Assembly (NCBI GenBank): GCA_023230985.1
Contig: JALNWH010000096.1
Coordinates: forward strand, 1 to 7,181
Origin: Bacillota bacterium
GTDB lineage: Bacteria > Bacillota > Clostridia > Lutisporales > Lutisporaceae
DNA: 7,181 nucleotides
Direction: 5' to 3'
Part shown: in pieces, positions 1 to 5,971 of the stretch
Layout of the letters: each line of letters opens with the position of its first letter
Position numbering within the stretch: position 1 is the first letter of the stretch
Made by a program: the position numbers and the translations under genes
Notes under the pieces: generated by a model
Told to the model about the DNA's origin: nothing
Databases searched by the model: none
Seen by the model: the letters and a program-made list of their open reading frames with translations, nothing else

Positions 1-1
1 A

Positions 2-157
2 TTAGAAGGTGTATTTAAATTCAACATAGAATTTGATTCAAGATCATTTAATATAAACGAAGAAATAGAAATAGAAATGCCGGAAGTCGATGGGGATAAT
101 TCTTTTAATGTATTGGATTTGTTGTTGTTAAATAGTGTTGTAGAATCGGAAATATAA
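2..157 (+). CDS. C-terminal end of an unrecognised protein (5' end outside window)
   Basis: An open frame enters from the left edge and ends at TAA 155-157, giving 51 residues. The visible part is acidic and alternates hydrophobic and charged residues (for example the run NINEEIEIEMPEVDGD), which suggests beta strands followed by a short leucine-rich end (VLDLLLLNSVV). There is no motif from which a family can be named. The gene converges on the minus-strand TolC-like gene; a repeat and a hairpin fill the 120 bases between them. The frame is free of stops over only 156 bases, so its reality rests on the lack of any other feature there and on ordinary AT-rich codon use. No function is proposed. 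Confidence 0.55.
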   Translation, partial: LEGVFKFNIEFDSRSFNINEEIEIEMPEVDGDNSFNVLDLLLLNSVVESEI

Positions 158-170
158 AAAAATCAATATC

Positions 171-220
171 GTGATTCTGAACGTTAGTGAAGAATCTTAA
201 AAGTCTCGGGGGATAAGACA
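171..220 (+). repeat. Dispersed palindromic repeat, copy A (half element)
   Basis: The stretch begins with ATTCTGAACG, continues with GTGAAGAATCTTA and ends with CTCGGGGG and TAAGAC. The same order of blocks (ATTCTGA, GAAGAATCTTA, a G-run, TAAGAC) is seen at 4113-4166, and a decayed version at 1821-1891. It lies between the stop of the left-edge gene and the terminator of the TolC-like gene. Repeats of this general look (CATTCTGA...GAAGAATCT) are scattered between genes in many Firmicutes; the role is unknown. Confidence 0.7.
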
Positions 221-236
221 CTTTAATATAAAAACA

Positions 237-263
237 ATAGGGAACGGATAGTCCGTTCCCTAT
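237..263 (-). terminator. Rho-independent terminator of the TolC-like gene
   Basis: A perfect 12-bp inverted repeat (arms 237-248 and 252-263) has a 3-base loop. Read on the minus strand it follows the TolC-like stop codon by 14 bases and is followed by TGTTTTTATATT, a usable T-run. On the plus strand the downstream bases (TATAATACG) are a poor T-run, so it mainly serves the minus-strand gene, though it may also stop the left-edge gene. Confidence 0.85.
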
Positions 264-277
264 ATAATACGCAATTA

Positions 278-1444
278 TTAATCCAGCACCACTCTTTTCA
301 AATCACTATAAATAAGGAGTTCAGCATATTTCATGTTAAGATCCAGTTCTTTTTTTCTGAGTTTATTCTCAATAATAATCATATTGTCTTTTAAGTTATC
401 ATATTCTATTTTTGAAATCATACCGGAATCAAACTTTATTTTGTAAATTCTTTGATTATTTTTTTCCTCAGAAATTTCTTCTTTTATATCCTTTATATCT
501 TCATATAGGTCTTCAATGTCAGCCAACAAATCATCAAAGTCTTTGTTAAAGCGGGCCAATGCATTATTGTATTTTTTATCTGCTATTTCAAATTCGTCTT
601 TAGCTTCTTCATACATTTCTTCTATATCGTCTCTCATTTTATCAGTGAATTTATCTAGGTCATATTTATCATAGCGTTCCTTCACGAGGTCATATCTATA
701 ACCACTAATATGCCTATTTTCTTTTAATGTTTTTAGCGAAGAGTAGTCACCCACCTGTCCATCGCTATTATTCATGATATCTGTTTTAATTCGTTTTAAA
801 TCAAGCTTTTCTATAGGAATCTCAGTTTCGTCCAAATGTATTACTATATCTTTTTCATCTTCCCTACCTAGAAGCACATTCAAATTATGATATACCGTAT
901 CTACATATTTATCAGCATCATCTAACTTTTTAAGGTTATTGGTGAGTTCCCTCTTCTTATTATTATAATCATTTTTACTGGCTAAACCCTCTTTGTATTG
1001 TATCTCCAATAATTTTAGTTGATTTTTAATAGTTTTTTCGTTAATCTTTGCTTCTTTTGCAGCCATTTCCGCTTTTTCGATGCCAATTACAGTTTCTCTT
1101 AATCCCAGTTGAAGACTTCTTTTTATATTATTTCTTGTAAGAACGGCCATCTGATAATTTGTATATGCGGTTTCAAGGCCTACGTGAGGGTCTACTTGTC
1201 TTTCAACAAAAACTTTCATACTACCGGTGTAACTTATATCATCCGGTGTTTTTTTGTCCAAAAATTCAAAATAGTCATAAGCATCACTAATTTTCTTATC
1301 CATAGCCTTGTATTCAGGGGTATTTTTCAAAGCCATTTTGAGCGCTTCTTCAAAGCTATAATGAAATTTGGGTATATCTGCATAGGCAGTGATACTGAGT
1401 AATAAAGTAAATGCTACGAATAAGGCTGCTAATTTTGTTTTCAT
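278..1444 (-). CDS. Secreted TolC-like (outer membrane efflux protein family-like) coiled-coil protein
   Basis: The product has 388 residues. A Sec signal peptide is clear: basic start MKTK, hydrophobic core at 5-19 and an AYA cleavage site at 20-22. Residues 29-50 (YSFEEALKMALKNTPEYKAM) match the start of TolC-family proteins. Two TolC-like helical repeats follow: 146-195 (QYKEGLASK... ending LNVLLGRE) and 334-382 (KFDSGMISK...). The rest is mostly charged helix and probable coiled coil. It is shorter than Gram-negative TolC proteins (about 430-490), and the places where their barrel strands sit (about 65-100 and 250-310) look charged or helical. ATG 1444 is chosen because AAGGAG (1460-1455) lies 10 bases ahead; a GTG at 1453 would touch the Shine-Dalgarno. 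It is last in the export cluster and probably meets the adaptor outside the membrane. Family match is by motif; the export role is inferred from neighbours. Confidence 0.85.
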   Translation of the reverse strand: MKTKLAALFVAFTLLLSITAYADIPKFHYSFEEALKMALKNTPEYKAMDKKISDAYDYFEFLDKKTPDDISYTGSMKVFVERQVDPHVGLETAYTNYQMAVLTRNNIKRSLQLGLRETVIGIEKAEMAAKEAKINEKTIKNQLKLLEIQYKEGLASKNDYNNKKRELTNNLKKLDDADKYVDTVYHNLNVLLGREDEKDIVIHLDETEIPIEKLDLKRIKTDIMNNSDGQVGDYSSLKTLKENRHISGYRYDLVKERYDKYDLDKFTDKMRDDIEEMYEEAKDEFEIADKKYNNALARFNKDFDDLLADIEDLYEDIKDIKEEISEEKNNQRIYKIKFDSGMISKIEYDNLKDNMIIIENKLRKKELDLNMKYAELLIYSDLKRVVLD

Positions 1445-1454
1445 ATAAATCACT

Positions 1455-1460
1455 CTCCTT
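1455..1460 (-). promoter_or_regulatory. Ribosome binding site that fixes the TolC-like start
   Basis: CTCCTT on the plus strand is AAGGAG on the minus strand. It is 10 bases before ATG 1444 and only one base before the alternative GTG 1453, so the ATG and the signal peptide beginning MKTK are the real start. Confidence 0.8.
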
Positions 1461-1524
1461 GTTTTTAAAATATATTTTGCGCTGTTTAAATATGTAGTGA
1501 AAATTCAAACGCTTGTTTAAATCT

Positions 1525-1553
1525 AGTTTAACAGTATTTGCTCCAAAATTCAA
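1525..1553 (-). promoter_or_regulatory. Probable sigma-A promoter of the TolC-like gene
   Basis: On the minus strand TTGAAT (1553-1548) and TAAACT (1530-1525) are 17 bases apart, with a TG one base before the -10 (extended -10). Transcription would begin near 1518 and give a leader of about 70 bases. This suggests the TolC-like gene can be transcribed apart from the adaptor and ATPase genes, from which it is separated by more than 430 bases. Each hexamer matches 4 of 6 consensus bases. Confidence 0.5.
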
Positions 1554-1570
1554 TATTTATATTTTTCCTT

Positions 1571-1590
1571 CATTCTGAACGTCAGTGAAG
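1571..1590 (+). repeat. Dispersed palindromic repeat, copy B (fragment)
   Basis: CATTCTGAACGTCAGTGAAG agrees with copy A at 173-191 apart from one base within the shared part (CGTCAGTG against CGTTAGTG). After it the similarity stops, so only the left end of the element is present. It flanks the large palindrome at 1621-1800 on its left, while copy C flanks it on the right in the same orientation. Confidence 0.6.
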
Positions 1591-1620
1591 TTACTGTCTA
1601 TACCTTAACTATTTCTGATA

Positions 1621-1800
1621 AGCAGCTTATTATATTTGCTACGATTGCTGAGTTCCAAGGCAAATAATCTGTAAGTTTGTTACGGGTTGCGCCAAAACTC
1701 GCTTCGCTCAAACAGTTGACGCAACTATTCCTCCACTGCACTAACAGATTCTAAGCCTTTCCACAACGCAATCTTAATCAAATATTAATAATCTACAATA
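1621..1800. repeat. Long imperfect palindrome between the ATPase and TolC-like genes
   Basis: Nested complementary blocks surround a centre near 1708: GATTGC (1643-1648) with GCAATC (1768-1773); AATCTGT (1666-1672) with ACAGATT (1744-1750); GTTGCG (1686-1691) with CGCAAC (1720-1725), followed by partly paired CAAAACT/AGTT; the loop is rich in CGCTTCGCTC. Outside these, TTATATTTG-like bases (1629-1639) answer CAAATATTA (1779-1787). The element spans about 180 bases. It fills most of the gene-free stretch 1445-1880, which otherwise holds the TolC-like promoter and repeat copies B and C. No open frame of note is seen in it. It could be a MITE-like mobile palindrome or a structured transcribed element. 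Confidence 0.65.
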
Positions 1801-1820
1801 AAAAACGTAAATATATACAA

Positions 1821-1891
1821 TATCTGAACTACGATAAAGAATCTTGTGCAACGGGGGGGAAAGATCCCACGGCTAAAGTCTTAGGATGATA
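1821..1891 (-). repeat. Dispersed palindromic repeat, copy C, overlapping the ATPase stop codon
   Basis: Read on the minus strand from 1891 the bases run CATCCTAAGACTTTAGCCG, matching CATTCTGAGGCTTTAGCCG in the left arm of copy E (4118-4136) with three differences. Further on come a C-run and AAGATTCTTTATCGTAGTTCAG, a decayed version of the other end of copy A. The first bases code for the last residues and the TAA of the ABC ATPase gene. The element is therefore older than the present 3' end of that gene or was inserted into it. Confidence 0.65.
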
Positions 1892-2567
1892 ACAAAACCG
1901 AATCTTTGATAATCTCTCCATCCTTAAAGACGACATTTCTTTTCGTAAGGGCTGCCAGCTCGGGCTCATGGGTGACCATAACTATGGTTACGCCTTCATC
2001 ATTTAGGTTTTTAAAAATATCCATAATCTCTATACTTGATTTGGAATCCAGATTTCCGGTAGGCTCATCCGCCAATATTATTGCAGGATTGTTTACTAAA
2101 GCTCTGGCGATTGCAACCCTTTGGTTTTGCCCTCCTGACAGCTCATTGGGTTTATGATTCATCCTATCTTTAAGGCCGACTTTATCCAGAGCTGTTTTAG
2201 CCATTTCAATTCTTTTGCTGCTTGATATACCTGCATATATCATGGGTAATTCCACATTTTTTAAAGCAGTTAACCGGGGTAAAAGATTAAAAGATTGAAA
2301 TACAAAACCAATTTTTTTATTTCTTATCTCAGCCAATTGATGGTCATTCAGCTTTGAGACATCTTCACCATCAAGGATATAGCTGCCTGATGTTATTCTA
2401 TCCAAGCAACCAATGATATTCATTAATGTGGATTTGCCCGAGCCGGATGCACCCATTATTGCAACATATTCGTTTTTAGCCACATTTAAATTTACATTGG
2501 CCAAGGCTTTTACTTGTATTTTCCCCGTATCATAAACCTTCGTAAGATTTTCTATTTGTATTATCAA
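1881..2567 (-). CDS. ABC transporter ATP-binding protein, MacB/LolD/YknY type
   Basis: The product has 228 residues, full length for this family. All nucleotide-binding motifs are intact: Walker A GASGSGKST (39-47), Q-loop glutamine 91, signature LSGGQ (143-147, followed by NQR), Walker B IILADE (163-168), D-loop GNLD (171-174) and H-loop histidine 200. The NLLPRLTALKNVELPMIYAG segment is typical of ATPases that drive MacB/FtsX-type permeases for peptides, lipoproteins or drugs. The start is TTG 2567: it gives the expected MIIQIENLTKVY beginning, an in-frame stop lies just upstream, and no ATG is available nearby. It begins one base after the adaptor stop codon with only a weak GGGGG before it, so translation is probably coupled. 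It hydrolyses ATP at the inner face of the membrane. The expected permease gene does not follow; instead the last codons and stop lie in repeat copy C. Confidence 0.93.
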   Translation of the reverse strand: MIIQIENLTKVYDTGKIQVKALANVNLNVAKNEYVAIMGASGSGKSTLMNIIGCLDRITSGSYILDGEDVSKLNDHQLAEIRNKKIGFVFQSFNLLPRLTALKNVELPMIYAGISSSKRIEMAKTALDKVGLKDRMNHKPNELSGGQNQRVAIARALVNNPAIILADEPTGNLDSKSSIEIMDIFKNLNDEGVTIVMVTHEPELAALTKRNVVFKDGEIIKDSVLLSS

Positions 2568-2568
2568 G

Positions 2569-3855
2569 TCACATGCCCCCGTTTACAATGATGGTATCCC
2601 CTTCTTCTAATTCGGTAGGTATATTCGCTATATAGCTTTCACCTTCTTTTAAACCTGAGATGACTTCTATATCAAAGTCTGATTCCAAACCTGTTTTTAC
2701 ATATTTCTTTTTTACAATATTATCTTCTACGATGAAAACAAATTTCTTACCGTCAAGGTCTTTCTGTACAGCATCGAAGTTGACTGCCGCAATATTTCGT
2801 CTTTCATCCAGTGTTATATCCGCATCTGCTTCGTAGCCGGTTTTTATTTTATCATCAGGGTTGTCAATCACTATCTCTACTTCAACTTTTGTTTCCAAGT
2901 TTCCTCCCGACATTTCTACTATGGCAGTTTGTGCAATTTTCTTAACCTTACCTTTGTATTCTTTATCCAAGCCTTTGATTTTAATAGTGGCTTCTTGATC
3001 TATTTCTAAACCGATAGCATCATATTGGCTGACACTCACTTTTAATTTATAGCAGGATAAATCTTGTATAACAATCATATCTCCTTGAACCGGGTATTGT
3101 CCTTCTTTTGCATCCAGCCTTACGATTGTACCGTTTATATTTGATTTTAAAACACTGTCTGTAATGTTTTTATTCAGATTTGCTATATCAGTTTGTGCGA
3201 TTTCTATTTGTTTTGATTGCCTAAAAATATTATCTTCGGGATTGAGAAAATTATCTAATGCTACATGTGCATTTTGCAGCACTATCTCTGCATTTTTCAT
3301 GTTATTTTCTAAGTCTTTCAATGTTATTTCAAAACTATTCAACTCGTCTTTGGATAAATATCCTTCTTCATAGAGTTTTTCATTAAGTTCTTGTTTTCTT
3401 TTTGCTTCAATATATTTTACTTCAGCACTTTCCAGATTTAGCTCTGCTTGTATTACGGAGTTTTCCAAAGTGGTTTTTGTACTGTCATTTTCAGCGTCTC
3501 GAAGTTTTTCCAGATCTTTTTTTGCCATGGATAGATTGATTTGTCCTTTTTGCAAACTATATTCCAACTCAGCGGTATCAAGCTTTAACAGCCTGTCCCC
3601 ATTTTTTACTCGTTGGTTTTCCTCAACAAAGATATTTATTACTTTTTGTGTGGGTGAGAGGAAGATTTCCTGAGAATCGTTGGCTACTATGGTTCCGCTT
3701 ACAGATATTGTGTTTATGAGATCTTTTTTTGTAACGGTTTCTACTTTTACCGATACCGGCTTAGCTTTTACAGAGACAGCATATCTGATTCCGATGATAG
3801 CAAATATAATTATTATAGATATAATAGCGATAATTATTTTTTTCTTTTTTTTCAT
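2569..3855 (-). CDS. Membrane fusion/adaptor protein, HlyD/MacA/YknX family
   Basis: The product has 428 residues. A lysine-rich start (MKKKKK) precedes one membrane segment (about 7-24), which anchors it with the bulk outside. In order follow the first half of the lipoyl-like domain (about 50-95, SGTIVANDSQEIFLSPTQKV), a long coiled-coil hairpin (about 96-235), the second lipoyl half (about 238-265, SNINGTIVRLDAKEGQYPV), a beta-barrel domain (about 268-350) and a membrane-proximal domain with a GLKEGE turn (about 350-428). This is the usual plan of adaptors that work with MacB-type ABC transporters. ATG 3855 has AAGGAG nine bases upstream. It is first in the cluster and the ATPase gene follows after one base. 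The hairpin tip is the part expected to touch the TolC-like protein. Two A-runs (A8 and A7) follow the start codon. Confidence 0.9.
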   Translation of the reverse strand: MKKKKKIIIAIISIIIIFAIIGIRYAVSVKAKPVSVKVETVTKKDLINTISVSGTIVANDSQEIFLSPTQKVINIFVEENQRVKNGDRLLKLDTAELEYSLQKGQINLSMAKKDLEKLRDAENDSTKTTLENSVIQAELNLESAEVKYIEAKRKQELNEKLYEEGYLSKDELNSFEITLKDLENNMKNAEIVLQNAHVALDNFLNPEDNIFRQSKQIEIAQTDIANLNKNITDSVLKSNINGTIVRLDAKEGQYPVQGDMIVIQDLSCYKLKVSVSQYDAIGLEIDQEATIKIKGLDKEYKGKVKKIAQTAIVEMSGGNLETKVEVEIVIDNPDDKIKTGYEADADITLDERRNIAAVNFDAVQKDLDGKKFVFIVEDNIVKKKYVKTGLESDFDIEVISGLKEGESYIANIPTELEEGDTIIVNGGM

Positions 3856-3864
3856 ATTTGAATT

Positions 3865-3870
3865 CTCCTT
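3865..3870 (-). promoter_or_regulatory. Ribosome binding site of the adaptor gene
   Basis: CTCCTT on the plus strand is AAGGAG on the minus strand, 9 bases ahead of ATG 3855. The 100 bases upstream are very AT-rich and contain two TATACTAT boxes on the minus strand (near 3913-3920 and 3930-3938), either of which could be a -10 element. No convincing -35 was found, so no promoter is called. Confidence 0.75.
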
Positions 3871-4023
3871 TAAGCCAGATTAGGTGTTTATATAAATATA
3901 TACGCCAATAGTATAAATATGTTTCACATAGTATATATTTTATCATAAAAACAAGCTTAAATATATAAAAAAGAATCTGTAACTTTTATACAACTCCCTT
4001 AGTAGTCGGTAACATTATCTATG

Positions 4024-4057
4024 CATAAGACTCTTCACTGCCGCTCAGAGTGACAGT
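4024..4057 (+). repeat. Dispersed palindromic repeat, copy D (right half)
   Basis: The bases 4026-4057, TAAGACTCTTC then CTCAGAGTGACAGT, match the right arm of copy E (4160-4191) over 32 bases with two differences. A small hairpin (CGTCTT, loop GAA, AAGACG, 4071-4085) and a GTATC/GATAC palindrome (4103-4114) follow before copy E. Bases 3871-4023 hold the AT-rich upstream region of the adaptor gene and no gene. Confidence 0.75.
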
Positions 4058-4112
4058 CCCCTACATATTTCGTCTTGAAAAGACGCAGTATATCATTTTG
4101 AGGTATCCCGAT

Positions 4113-4191
4113 ACTGTCATTCTGAGGCTTTAGCCGAAGAATCTTAGAAGTGTCGGGAGTAAGACTCTTCGCTGTCGCTCAGAGTGACAGT
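4113..4191 (+). repeat. Dispersed palindromic repeat, copy E (complete hairpin)
   Basis: Left arm 4113-4146 and right arm 4160-4191 are imperfect reverse complements: ACTGTCATTCTGAG with CTCAGAGTGACAGT, and GAAGAATCTTA with TAAGACTCTTC. The loop is GAAGTGTCGGGAG. This is the most complete member in the window and shows what copies A to D derive from. It lies in the space between the divergent adaptor and TPR genes. Confidence 0.85.
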
Positions 4192-4268
4192 GTAGGAAAA
4201 GGTCAGAGTGACAGTGTAGGAAAAGGTCAGAGTGACAGTGTAGGAAAAGGTCAGAGTGACAGTGTAGG
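4179..4268 (+). repeat. 24-bp tandem repeat, 3.75 copies
   Basis: The unit TCAGAGTGACAGTGTAGG plus AAAAGG is repeated without change at 4179, 4203 and 4227, with a fourth copy of 18 bases from 4251. The first copy begins inside the right arm of copy E, so the tandem array grew from the end of that element. It ends 25 bases before the probable -35 of the TPR gene. Identical copies point to recent expansion, and copy number may vary between strains. Confidence 0.95.
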
Positions 4269-4293
4269 TAGTTCCAAGTGTCTTTTTTTGCAA

Positions 4294-4322
4294 TTGAATG
4301 TTATCTATGTGTAGTATAAAAT
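4294..4322 (+). promoter_or_regulatory. Probable sigma-A promoter of the TPR protein gene
   Basis: TTGAAT (4294-4299) and TAAAAT (4317-4322, 5 of 6 consensus bases) are 17 bases apart. Transcription would begin about 4329, some 24 bases before the TTG start. The T7 run at 4282-4288 just upstream has only a 4-bp possible stem before it and is not called a terminator. Confidence 0.55.
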
Positions 4323-4352
4323 ATAGTTAATAGCCCATGGGAAGGTGAGATT

Positions 4353-5876
4353 TTGTTAAAGCTTACTTTTGAAAAAGCGGTGTTGTTTACTTTAATTTTG
4401 ATTATTGGAATATCAACAGCCAATATTTACAGCCAATTCTTATACATGAAATTCCCCAAGGAAGGGAATGACATACCGACGGTGAATCCGTGGACTGTAA
4501 GCAGGTCTATCACTGCTACTTTGGATGCGGACAAACTCTTTATGGAGGGCAAGTACCAAGAGACAATAGATGAGTTTGCCAAGCTGCTGATAACGGATTC
4601 TCTTTATCCGGATCAAAAATCCTATGCTTATTTTATTATGGGTATGAGTCAATTTAGGCTTAAAGAATATAATAAGGCTGTGGATAGTTTTGCTTCTTCC
4701 GTATTATATGAGTCAAGTAATGCAACAGCTTATAATAATGCGGCAGTATGTGCTTTTTATGAAAAGGATTATGAGAGTGCCCTTGATTATCAGAAAAAGG
4801 CGGTTGAGATATTACCGGCTGTTGAATATTATTATAATTTGGGCAGAATTTACGAATCTCTTGGCGAATATCATAGTGCAGTTGAGAGTTTTTTATCTGT
4901 TGCAAAAGGAGAAGAGAATGTTACCTTAGTAGATCCTGTAAGGATAAAGAACAGGATTGCCAATCTATATCCCAGCATACATGAAAGAGAAGAGATAGCA
5001 AAGGGTGTTATCGTTTCATTAAAGTTAAGGGATTATAATAATGTACTTATGATAGAAGATTCGGATATGGAAATTTTGGATACGGACTTTAAAGTTGTTG
5101 TAAGGGATACGAATCAAGGCAAGAGACTTTATGTAACTTATGATAGGGAGAAAAATGATCCTTATCATTTGATAAATCAGATTTCTTGGAAGGTTATTAG
5201 CGGTAATAATGTGCTTTTTGCAAGCAACAATAACAGTTTTTCCATGGAGGTTTTTGAAAACAATAATTATAAGATAACTATGAGTGTTAAGTATAAAGGG
5301 AGTAAAGTGAAAGAGAGAGAGTCTCTTATCGCTGTTTCTAAAAAGGATTTTAAAGAGCATAAAGGCGGAGAGTTTTTAAAACCCAATCAGCAATTCACAA
5401 AAATATATGAATATGCAGTTTATGAACAGCTTTTTGATAAGTATTTTAAGTTAACTACTAAAGGGTATTACGATCGTTTCAATGTTTTATGGGCGAAAGA
5501 TAACATCATAAGTAATATAATGACGATTGATTTCAGGGATTCGGGAACGTCACTTTATTTAGAGAATAATCTTACTTGGGATGCGGGTATTAGAGCGAAT
5601 TTAACGCCTCTTCTTGTTGATAAAAAGCTAAAAGGTAAGTATGTAAGTATTAGATTTTGGGCTCGCAAGATTACCTCCAAGGAGAATATGGAGGTTGTAG
5701 TGAGAGCGGGTAAAGAGACTTACGGGTTTGATAGTTTTGATTTGCAATATAAATGGAAATTTGTAAATATGGATTTTCAGATACCCGATGATGCAGGCAG
5801 CTTGACTTTTAGTTTAAAGATGAAACCTGAAGAGCAGATAAAGATAGACGGATTTATAATAGTAGTGACTAAATAA
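4353..5876 (+). CDS. Membrane-anchored TPR protein with beta-rich C-terminal region
   Basis: The product has 507 residues. The start is TTG 4353, with GGAAGG 7 bases upstream; the next in-frame ATG (4447) would remove the membrane segment. Residues 9-26 form one hydrophobic helix with charges before it, so the rest should lie outside the cell (a cleavage site after STA at 23 is possible). Residues about 53-190 hold three to four TPR-like helix pairs (ADKLFMEGKYQETIDEFAKL, MGMSQFRLKEYNKAVDSF, NNAAVCAFYEKDYESALDY, YNLGRIYESLGEYHSAVESF). Residues about 215-330 alternate as beta strands, and about 375-507 look like a second beta sandwich with several aromatics, resembling a carbohydrate-binding or galactose-binding fold by general character only. 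No catalytic motif is seen. TPRs suggest a scaffold for other surface proteins. No terminator follows, so the transcript probably continues through the small frame to 6136-6168. Confidence 0.85.
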   Translation: MLKLTFEKAVLFTLILIIGISTANIYSQFLYMKFPKEGNDIPTVNPWTVSRSITATLDADKLFMEGKYQETIDEFAKLLITDSLYPDQKSYAYFIMGMSQFRLKEYNKAVDSFASSVLYESSNATAYNNAAVCAFYEKDYESALDYQKKAVEILPAVEYYYNLGRIYESLGEYHSAVESFLSVAKGEENVTLVDPVRIKNRIANLYPSIHEREEIAKGVIVSLKLRDYNNVLMIEDSDMEILDTDFKVVVRDTNQGKRLYVTYDREKNDPYHLINQISWKVISGNNVLFASNNNSFSMEVFENNNYKITMSVKYKGSKVKERESLIAVSKKDFKEHKGGEFLKPNQQFTKIYEYAVYEQLFDKYFKLTTKGYYDRFNVLWAKDNIISNIMTIDFRDSGTSLYLENNLTWDAGIRANLTPLLVDKKLKGKYVSIRFWARKITSKENMEVVVRAGKETYGFDSFDLQYKWKFVNMDFQIPDDAGSLTFSLKMKPEEQIKIDGFIIVVTK

Positions 5877-5971
5877 AGCTATTGTTCAACAGTGATTAAT
5901 ATATTAGGAAAGGTGCATAATATGCTATAAGTAAAATAGTTTAGCTATGATATTTTGCAGGAGGAGAGCAT

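Noticed and set aside
1445..1453. GTG start giving three extra residues (MIY) to the TolC-like protein
   Set aside because: The Shine-Dalgarno AAGGAG would lie one base from this GTG, too close for initiation; ATG 1444 has normal spacing and a proper signal peptide.
1454..1880. Remnant of a permease gene between the ATPase and TolC-like genes
   Set aside because: The stretch is explained by palindromes, repeat fragments and a promoter; no hydrophobic open frame of useful length was seen on either strand.
4179..4268. CRISPR-like array
   Set aside because: The 24-bp units are head to tail with no spacers between them and no cas genes nearby.
4264..4288. Terminator before the TPR gene promoter
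   Set aside because: There is a T7 run, but the only stem before it is about four base pairs with a long loop.
4660..5360. Open frames on the minus strand and in a second plus frame inside the TPR gene
   Set aside because: They are shadows of a gene with clear TPR domains, and they have no ribosome binding sites or recognisable products.
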